The notes under the pieces are model-generated. The model was not told where the DNA came from. It did not search any database and saw nothing but the letters and a program-made list of their open reading frames with translations. From a bacterium UBP11_UBA4055 (GTDB taxonomy: Bacteria; UBA4055), in NCBI GenBank assembly GCA_002382735.1, contig DFZN01000028.1, positions 1-6,228 of the forward strand: a stretch of DNA of 6,228 nt, given 5' to 3'. Numbering within the stretch: the stretch's first letter is position 1; every line of letters begins with the position of its first letter. The position numbers were made by a program, and so were the translations under genes. Positions 1 through 5,329 of this stretch are shown here, piece after piece.

Positions 1-26
1 CTTTCTAAAAAATCTGATATTCCCTC

Positions 27-55
27 TTGACAATTAATTTTTTTTGACTTAAATT
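27..55 (+). promoter_or_regulatory. Candidate sigma70-type promoter P1
   Basis: A perfect -35 hexamer TTGACA (27-32) is followed after exactly 17 bases by TAAATT (50-55). That matches the -10 consensus at 4 of 6 positions, including the key first T, second A and last T. The spacer contains a run of eight T (38-45). Transcription would start near 62, just before the palindrome at 63-77, so a repressor bound there would sit at the start site. The motif match is direct; promoter activity is inferred. Confidence 0.6.
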
Positions 56-70
56 TGACCCGCTGACCCG
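55..70 (+). repeat. Tandem 8-bp direct repeat (TTGACCCG/CTGACCCG)
   Basis: Two adjacent 8-base units differ only in their first base (55-62 and 63-70). The first unit contains the P2 -35 element and the second contains the left arm of the palindrome. Related TTGAC copies occur at 27-31 and 44-48. The repeat may give the repressor a second, weaker half-site next to the main operator, or it may simply reflect the overlap of -35 and operator sequences. Confidence 0.45.
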
Positions 71-77
71 GAGTCAG
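63..77. promoter_or_regulatory. Candidate TetR operator (15-bp imperfect palindrome)
   Basis: CTGAC (63-67) and GTCAG (73-77) are exact inverted copies around a five-base centre. The centre adds one further pair (69/71), and the only mismatched pair is 68/72. TetR-family dimers bind palindromes of about this size, often between the -35 and -10 of their own promoter. This one fills the P2 spacer and lies at the expected start of P1, and the first gene downstream is a TetR-type repressor. Autorepression through this site is inferred from position and symmetry. Confidence 0.55.
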
Positions 78-97
78 TATAACGAACCGAAGTTACC

Positions 98-102
98 GGA
101 GG
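98..102 (+). promoter_or_regulatory. Ribosome binding site of the tetR gene
   Basis: GGAGG, a strong anti-16S match, ends four bases before the ATG at 107. The spacing is on the short side, but no other start codon lies near it, so it fixes the start of the repressor gene. Confidence 0.75.
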
Positions 103-106
103 TTTT

Positions 107-748
107 ATGGCAGGATCCAAAATAAAAACCAGAGAGATCGAACTAAAAAAGCAGATCATCCTTGAAGAAGCAGCAAAACTGATCGACAAGGTCGGTTTCA
201 GGAACGCAAAAATGGAGGATATCGCTCATAATGTGGGCTTCTCCAAAGCTTCGCTTTATTCTTATTTCAAGGATAAAGAAGAGATAGCAATGAACATAGC
301 CGGTCAGCACCTTCAGAAATTTTACAATAAAATATCGGGACTTCCTGAAATGGACCTGTCAGCGAAAGATAAACTTGAATTGATGAGAAATGCGTACATT
401 GAGTTCATAAAGAGATCAAAGAACCTCATGATAATAAAGCCGAACTACCAGATAAAAGAAAAATCCCGCCTTGAATTTATAGAGCTCAAGCTCAAGACAT
501 TTAATATTCTGAAAAACATACTCACGCAGGGAATAAAAGAGAAGCTGTTCAACAAAGACCTTAACACGAATTTTGCCGCGAATCTGCTTGAGGCCATGTT
601 CACCGGAATCGTTTTCATCAACTCTATGATCATAAATATAAAGCCTGATTTTATGCAGGCAAAAAATTTCAATATGGAAGAAATGATTTCTTTCGCTATG
701 GAATTCTTCTATCTCGGGATCACTAACACTAATACAGGAGAAAAGTAA
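107..748 (+). CDS. TetR/AcrR-family transcriptional repressor of the efflux operon
   Basis: This 213-residue protein has the size and layout of TetR-family regulators. The N-terminal DNA-binding domain spans about residues 14-60. Its helix-turn-helix core runs from about 36 to 54 and has the family signature: MEDIA, then VGFSKASLYSYF, then KDKEEI. The remainder (about 62-205) is predicted helical and divergent, as expected for the ligand-binding and dimerisation domain, so the inducer cannot be guessed. The start at 107 is supported by GGAGG at 98-102 and places a short basic tail before helix 1, as is usual. It is the first gene of the operon and its TAA directly abuts the permease ATG. It is therefore probably co-transcribed with the pump and autorepressing through the palindrome at 63-77. 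Family assignment is firm; the regulated target is inferred from context. Confidence 0.93.
   Translation: MAGSKIKTREIELKKQIILEEAAKLIDKVGFRNAKMEDIAHNVGFSKASLYSYFKDKEEIAMNIAGQHLQKFYNKISGLPEMDLSAKDKLELMRNAYIEFIKRSKNLMIIKPNYQIKEKSRLEFIELKLKTFNILKNILTQGIKEKLFNKDLNTNFAANLLEAMFTGIVFINSMIINIKPDFMQAKNFNMEEMISFAMEFFYLGITNTNTGEK
737..740 (+). promoter_or_regulatory. Ribosome binding site of the permease, inside the end of tetR
   Basis: GGAG (within CAGGAGAAAA) lies in the last codons of tetR, eight bases before the permease ATG at 749. Because the site is inside the upstream coding region and the TAA (746-748) touches the ATG, the two genes are likely translationally coupled. Confidence 0.7.
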
Positions 749-3700
749 ATGTTTCTAGTAAAAACAGCAGTAAAGAGACCCGTACTGACCACAGTTACCG
801 TCTTTGCCCTTGCACTGCTCGGTTTCCTTTCCTATTTCAATCTTCCCCTTAACACAATACCGGAAGTGCAGATACCTTTCGTGATAGTTCAGATAGTGTA
901 TCCTGGCGCATCGCCTGAAGAAATAGAAACCAGCATCACAAAAAATGTCGAGGATGAAATATCCACAGTTTCCGGTCTTGATTATCTTGAATCATATCTG
1001 ATGGAGAATGTAAGTATTACGGTGTGTAAGTTCCTAACAGAAAAAGATCCGGACATAGCAAATCAGGAGGTCAAGGATAAAATCGATGCGATCGCCAATG
1101 ATTTTCCTGAAGATGCTCAAAAACCTGTGATCCTGAAACTGGACATAAATGCTCAGGCTGTGATCCAAATTGCATTCGTGACAGAACTTTCCGACAGGGA
1201 CGCTTACGATTTCGTCGATAATAACCTTAAGAATCGTTTTGCAAAGATAAACGGTGTATCTAAAGTAGAAACGGCTGGCGGAAGAAAACGCGAGATCCAG
1301 ATCGTACTTAACAACAACAGCTTGAATAAATACTCGCTTTCACCTCTGCAGGTTATTGGATTTCTTTCAGCAAACAATCTCAACATGCCTGGAGGTAATA
1401 TTTCCAAAGAAGGAATGGAATATTCGGTAAAAGTGTACGGAGAATACACAGATATTGCCGAAATCGAGCAAATAAAAATTCAGACACCTTACGGGATCAA
1501 ATTTCTAAAAGACATTGCGGATATCAGGGATACGCTTGAAAAAGAAGCGTCATACTCATCTTTCTATAAACAGGGTGACGGATCCGATCTTACAAATAAA
1601 GTTATAAAGATTTCTGTTTTCAAACAGTCTGACGCTAATTCAGTTGCAGTAGCCGACGGCGTACTTAAAGAGCTGGAATCATTAAAAGGGAATCTTCCCG
1701 GAAATTCTGATCTGATCGTTGTGCGGGACGGATCGACCTTTATTAAAAACAGCGTCGCGGATACGATGTCAACTATTTATCTCGGAATTCTGCTTACCGC
1801 TTTAGTTCTCTACATATTCCTTCACAGCATCAGAATAACTCTCATAATCGCAATATCCCTTCCTGCTATCCTTGTATCCACCTTTCTTCTCGCCGATATC
1901 TCCGGATTCTCTCTCAATGTTCTTACCCTCATGGCTCTCTCGGTCTCAGTCGGTACTTTGGTGACCAACTCGGTTGTCATCATAGAGAATATAACAAGGC
2001 ATATGCAAATGGGTGAAAGTTCTGCTGGAGCGTCATATAAAGCCACCACCGAGATCGCCGTCGCCATTCTGGCTTCGACACTTACCAACATCGTAGTATT
2101 TGTACCGGTGGCGTCAATGGGATCTATAGCCGGACAGATATTCAAGGAATTCGGATTCATGGTAAGTTTTGCAATGTTATTCTCGATAATCGTCGGTTTT
2201 ACCGTAACACCCATGCTCGCTACCATATTTCTAAGAAAGTATAAAGCGAAGAACGAGCACAAAAAAGGCTTCAGTCTTTGGTTTGACAACGGATTCGATA
2301 ACCTGAAAGAAAAGTATAAAAAGATCCTTCGCGTGCTTGTTGAACACAGGAAATACAGAATTGCGACTATGGTTTTGCCTTTCCTGCTTCTTCTCGGCAC
2401 TTTTTTCTACATATCTAAATTTCCTCTCGGAAGCGAATTCTTCCCTCGGATGAATGACAGGGTAATAGATATTTCGGTTGAGATGCCGTCATATTACAAT
2501 ATAAGTGAGTCTAAACTGGTTTTCGAGAAGATCAGAAAAAAAGCTCTTGAGCTTGAAGAGACAGAAAATATTCTAACCGAGATAGGCTCGACCGGATCCA
2601 GTGTGGCTCAGGGAGGGTATTTAGGTTCTATAAAGATAAACCTCTTCAAAGACAAATATCTGGAAAGATCAGTAGATGAAGTTATCGAAGACATGAACAT
2701 GAGACTGCTTGACATTCCTGATGCAAGAATCAAGGTCAGTGCAGGAAGCTCATTTGAGGGACCTAACAGCGAATCCCCAATCGTATTTGAGATCTATGGT
2801 GACGACCAGAATGTCCTAAACGAACTTACTTATCAGGTTCTTGAAATAGTTAAGAAAGTGCCCGGCACAACAAATGTGGACACTGATATCAGGCCCGGAA
2901 AACCCGAGGTCAGGATCATACCGGATAAAAAGAAACTGGTCGAATACGGAACAGATGTAGCCTCTATAGCTCAGGTTGTCCGTACGGCTGTCGAAGGACT
3001 TACAGGATCAGTTTTAAAAGAAGGCGGAATTGAATATGATATAAGAGTCACTCTTGATGATGAAACGGTAAATGATCTTGATAAGATAGGTAATCTTACC
3101 ATTCTGACAGCTAAAGGACAGATAAAGGTCTCGGAGCTGGCTGAACTTAAAATCTCAGAATCGCCTTCCAAGATAACGAGAAAAGAAAAACAGAGAAAAT
3201 TTAAAGTGACTGCGGATGTTTCGGGACGATCAACAGGAGAGATCAACAGCGACATTTTGAAAGAGATCGAATCCTCAATAGAAATACCCGAAGGCTATAA
3301 GATCGATACAGGATTCGGCGCGAAAATGCAGGCTGAGATGGGTACGGAATTCGCTAAAGCAGCCCTGATAGCCATAATCCTCACTTTTTTACTGATGGCC
3401 GGGATCCTGGAGTCATACAGAGAGTCCTTACTGATCCTAATGACCCTTCCACTTTCTCTGATTGGAGTGCTTTGGGGCCTTAAACTGACAGGGATCCCAA
3501 TGAGCCTTTTTGCGATGATGGCCGGAGTTATGCTCATCGGTATTGTGGTCAACAACGCTATCCTCATTCTCGATTACGCGAACATCCTGAAAAAACAGGG
3601 TCAAAGCGTCAGCGAGGCCATTATCAACGCGGCATCAGAAAAACTCAAAGCTGTGGTCATGGCTACACTCGCTTCAGCTTTCGGTATGCTTCCCCTAGCC

Positions 3701-3892
3701 TTGGGTATCGGAGAAGCAGCCGCCATGCAGCGGGGAATGGGAGTCGCTTCGCTGTTCGGCCTTCTTACAGCCGCCTTCCTCACGCAGTTCGTTATTCCAC
3801 CTTTCTACGCAACCTTCGTCAGCAAGAAAAGAACGATCGAGGAAGATATCGAAAGCGATCTTAAAAAAGAACATATTAACGGAGACAGATGA
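749..3892 (+). CDS. RND efflux permease, HAE1/AcrB type, with substituted proton-relay residues
   Basis: At 1047 residues this is the usual length of AcrB-type permeases (AcrB is 1049). It has the expected two-fold layout. TM1 is at about 12-30, followed by a first periplasmic porter/docking region (about 31-335) with the YPGASPEEIE motif at 51-60. TM2-TM6 span about 340-495 and TM7 about 536-556. A second periplasmic region (about 557-865) follows, then TM8-TM12 (about 868-1024) and a short charged tail. The start at 749 gives the typical basic, amphipathic leader ending in KRPV. Such proteins act as inner-membrane trimers that export lipophilic compounds via an adaptor and TolC. In AcrB, TM4 carries D407-D408 and TM10 carries K940. 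The aligned positions here read Thr406-Asn407 (motif GTLVTNSVVIIEN) and Asn935 (motif GIVVNNAILILD), and R971/T978 correspond to Lys965/Ala972. The family call is secure; substrate and energy source are not. Confidence 0.95.
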   Translation: MFLVKTAVKRPVLTTVTVFALALLGFLSYFNLPLNTIPEVQIPFVIVQIVYPGASPEEIETSITKNVEDEISTVSGLDYLESYLMENVSITVCKFLTEKDPDIANQEVKDKIDAIANDFPEDAQKPVILKLDINAQAVIQIAFVTELSDRDAYDFVDNNLKNRFAKINGVSKVETAGGRKREIQIVLNNNSLNKYSLSPLQVIGFLSANNLNMPGGNISKEGMEYSVKVYGEYTDIAEIEQIKIQTPYGIKFLKDIADIRDTLEKEASYSSFYKQGDGSDLTNKVIKISVFKQSDANSVAVADGVLKELESLKGNLPGNSDLIVVRDGSTFIKNSVADTMSTIYLGILLTALVLYIFLHSIRITLIIAISLPAILVSTFLLADISGFSLNVLTLMALSVSVGTLVTNSVVIIENITRHMQMGESSAGASYKATTEIAVAILASTLTNIVVFVPVASMGSIAGQIFKEFGFMVSFAMLFSIIVGFTVTPMLATIFLRKYKAKNEHKKGFSLWFDNGFDNLKEKYKKILRVLVEHRKYRIATMVLPFLLLLGTFFYISKFPLGSEFFPRMNDRVIDISVEMPSYYNISESKLVFEKIRKKALELEETENILTEIGSTGSSVAQGGYLGSIKINLFKDKYLERSVDEVIEDMNMRLLDIPDARIKVSAGSSFEGPNSESPIVFEIYGDDQNVLNELTYQVLEIVKKVPGTTNVDTDIRPGKPEVRIIPDKKKLVEYGTDVASIAQVVRTAVEGLTGSVLKEGGIEYDIRVTLDDETVNDLDKIGNLTILTAKGQIKVSELAELKISESPSKITRKEKQRKFKVTADVSGRSTGEINSDILKEIESSIEIPEGYKIDTGFGAKMQAEMGTEFAKAALIAIILTFLLMAGILESYRESLLILMTLPLSLIGVLWGLKLTGIPMSLFAMMAGVMLIGIVVNNAILILDYANILKKQGQSVSEAIINAASEKLKAVVMATLASAFGMLPLALGIGEAAAMQRGMGVASLFGLLTAAFLTQFVIPPFYATFVSKKRTIEEDIESDLKKEHINGDR
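3881..3884 (+). promoter_or_regulatory. Ribosome binding site of the channel gene, bearing on its start choice
   Basis: GGAG lies inside the last codons of the permease. It is four bases before the ATG at 3889 and seven before the ATG at 3892. The second spacing is nearer the optimum, so translation may begin at 3892, removing one Met. Either start overlaps the permease stop TGA (3890-3892). Confidence 0.6.
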
Positions 3893-5313
3893 TGAAGAAT
3901 CTTTTATTTATAATTATTGCGCTTACACTCGCTTCGATGACTTTAAATGCGGAAGTCTATGATCTTGAGAAAGCGATAAACACGGCTCTGGAAAATAACG
4001 AAACCGTAAAAATAGCCGCGCAGGAACTTGAGAAATCCGAATATGTGTATAACGAAGCTTTAAGCGGAGCACTGCCCAAAGTCGAAGCTAATCTGACTTA
4101 TCTGAGAAATCTGTATTCGTCAAAGATCACCAACATGAGCTATTACATTGCAGGGATGTCTAACGGTATTTCAAATCTTAACAATACTATCCTTGACCTT
4201 CATCCCGGATCAGATTTGGAAAACATGCCGTCCTCTTCAATGCCGGATGAAGAAGTTGAGGCTATGAAGAACAATACGGTACAGGCGGAACTCAGCCTCA
4301 TTCAGCCTATATGGCTCGGAGGAAAGGTCGGTATTGCTCTTGAAATTGCGGAAGTCTTTAAAAAAATGAATAAGAAAGCTTTCGAACTTGAAAAAAGCAA
4401 AGTCGTAACTGAGATCAAAAAAAATTACTACCAGGTGCTGGTACTGGAAGAGACGATAAGAGTGATGGAACTCGTTATGGCTGACGCGAATAACAATCTC
4501 GAAAGGGTAGAGAAAATGTATGCCGAGGGACTTGTTTCCGAATATGACCTGATCCAGGCCAGAGTAAGAGTAAAATCAGTCGAACCCAAGATAACTTCAG
4601 TCAAAAATTACTATGACCTTGCAAAAGAATATATGAAGATAAATATGGGTATTCAGTCCGAAGAGGCCATTGAGATCTCAGGAGAATTGTCCGAAAAAGC
4701 TTATCCCGACACATCATCGGCAGTTGACAGAGCGATGAAGAACAGGATCGAACTGATGCTGCTTGACGACCAGAAAGAGCTCCTTTCAAAAAATGTATCG
4801 GTCGAATATTCCAATCATCTTCCGAATATAATCGGACTTGCGAACTATTCTTTTCAGTCGCAGAGCGAAGATCTGGGGGACACTTTTAAAAAAGATCACG
4901 GAGTGAGTGCGCTGAATGTGGGCGTGACAGCTAATATTCCTATTTTCAGCGGTTTTGGTACCAGGGCGAAAGTCGATCAGGCTCAGGTTGAGGAAAAGAA
5001 AGCCGAACTTAACATAATGAAGACAAAAAGACTTATAAAGCTGCAGATAAAAGACGCCCTTAGCAAACTGAATCTTGCAAAAGAAGAACTTTCACTTAGG
5101 GAAAAAGAGATCGCCGAATATGAAAAAGCACTTGAAATCACTCAGGTAAGATATGACAACGGGCTCTGTACGCAGCTTGAACTGACAGGTGCGCAGACCT
5201 CACTCGAATCTTCAAGACTGAACAGGATCACTACTATGCATAATTATATTACCGCTATGATTGAGTTCGAATCTGCGGTCGGGATCATCAGCTATAACGA
5301 ATTTAATAATTAA
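3889..5313 (+). CDS. TolC-type outer-membrane efflux channel (OEP family)
   Basis: The 474-residue protein begins with a Sec signal peptide: MMK, a hydrophobic core at about 4-19, and probable cleavage after Ala21 (LNA/EVYDL). It then shows two OEP repeats of about 200 residues. Each ends its long periplasmic helical hairpin in the conserved tip turn: GLVSEYDLIQA at 214-224 and GLCTQLELTGA at 425-435. Beta-strand signatures precede the second halves: QPIWLGGK (139-146) and IPIFSGFG (350-357). Such proteins trimerise into an outer-membrane barrel with a periplasmic alpha-tunnel. The loop between the first two strands (about 79-130) is rich in Asn, Ser and Met and is probably surface-exposed. 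The gene overlaps the permease stop by four bases (ATGA), so the two should be co-translated. An alternative ATG at 3892 fits the ribosome binding site slightly better. The only cysteine is Cys427, at the second tip. The family call is secure. Confidence 0.94.
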   Translation: MMKNLLFIIIALTLASMTLNAEVYDLEKAINTALENNETVKIAAQELEKSEYVYNEALSGALPKVEANLTYLRNLYSSKITNMSYYIAGMSNGISNLNNTILDLHPGSDLENMPSSSMPDEEVEAMKNNTVQAELSLIQPIWLGGKVGIALEIAEVFKKMNKKAFELEKSKVVTEIKKNYYQVLVLEETIRVMELVMADANNNLERVEKMYAEGLVSEYDLIQARVRVKSVEPKITSVKNYYDLAKEYMKINMGIQSEEAIEISGELSEKAYPDTSSAVDRAMKNRIELMLLDDQKELLSKNVSVEYSNHLPNIIGLANYSFQSQSEDLGDTFKKDHGVSALNVGVTANIPIFSGFGTRAKVDQAQVEEKKAELNIMKTKRLIKLQIKDALSKLNLAKEELSLREKEIAEYEKALEITQVRYDNGLCTQLELTGAQTSLESSRLNRITTMHNYITAMIEFESAVGIISYNEFNN

Positions 5314-5318
5314 AATAA

Positions 5319-5324
5319 AAGGTG
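5319..5324 (+). promoter_or_regulatory. Ribosome binding site of the adaptor gene
   Basis: AAGGTG ends five bases before the ATG at 5330, within the 16-base gap after the channel stop. It is weaker than the other sites in the operon. No promoter or terminator fits in the gap. Confidence 0.6.
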
Positions 5325-5329
5325 TCAAA

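Larger units (their letters stand above)
55..83 (+). promoter_or_regulatory. Candidate sigma70-type promoter P2
   Basis: TTGACC (55-60, 5 of 6 to the -35 consensus) is followed after 17 bases by TATAAC (78-83, 5 of 6 to the -10 consensus). The start would fall near 90, giving a leader of about 17 bases with the ribosome binding site at 98-102. It overlaps the end of P1 by one base, so the two promoters are tandem. The palindrome at 63-77 occupies the spacer almost exactly. Of the two, this one has the better -10 and the better placement relative to the gene. Confidence 0.6.

Noticed and set aside
1..26. End of an upstream gene, or a divergent promoter, at the left edge
   Set aside because: The 26 bases are AT-rich and too short to support either. 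No clear stop context, ribosome binding site or promoter pair is visible on either strand.
38..45. Run of eight T as the tail of an upstream gene's terminator
   Set aside because: No GC-rich hairpin precedes it. The preceding bases hold the P1 -35 element, and the run falls in the P1 spacer.
44..49. TTGACT as a third -35 element
   Set aside because: At 16-18 bases downstream the sequence is GC-rich (around 66-72) with no -10-like hexamer.
1822..2400. Open frame of 192 codons on the minus strand
   Set aside because: It lies wholly inside the permease, opposite TM segments, and has no ribosome binding site I can see. Its product is Arg/Met/Thr-rich without family motifs, as expected from reading the complement of a membrane protein. 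The other minus-strand frames (445-672, 1204-1449, 2971-3255, 3295-3567, 3601-3783, 4601-4789, 5519-5764) are rejected for the same reasons.
749..3892. Permease as a decaying pseudogene because of the lost relay residues
   Set aside because: The frame is uninterrupted over 1047 codons, the length matches the family, the motifs flanking the changed sites are kept, and start and stop are tightly fitted to intact neighbours.
749..3892. Heavy-metal (CusA-type) RND pump
   Set aside because: The periplasmic domains lack an evident methionine-pair pattern for metal relay, and the sequence reads as HAE1-type throughout. The TM4 site also differs from CusA-type proteins, which keep an acidic residue there.
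5314..5329. Terminator or internal promoter between channel and adaptor
   Set aside because: The gap is only 16 bases, has no inverted repeat, and is taken up by the adaptor's ribosome binding site.
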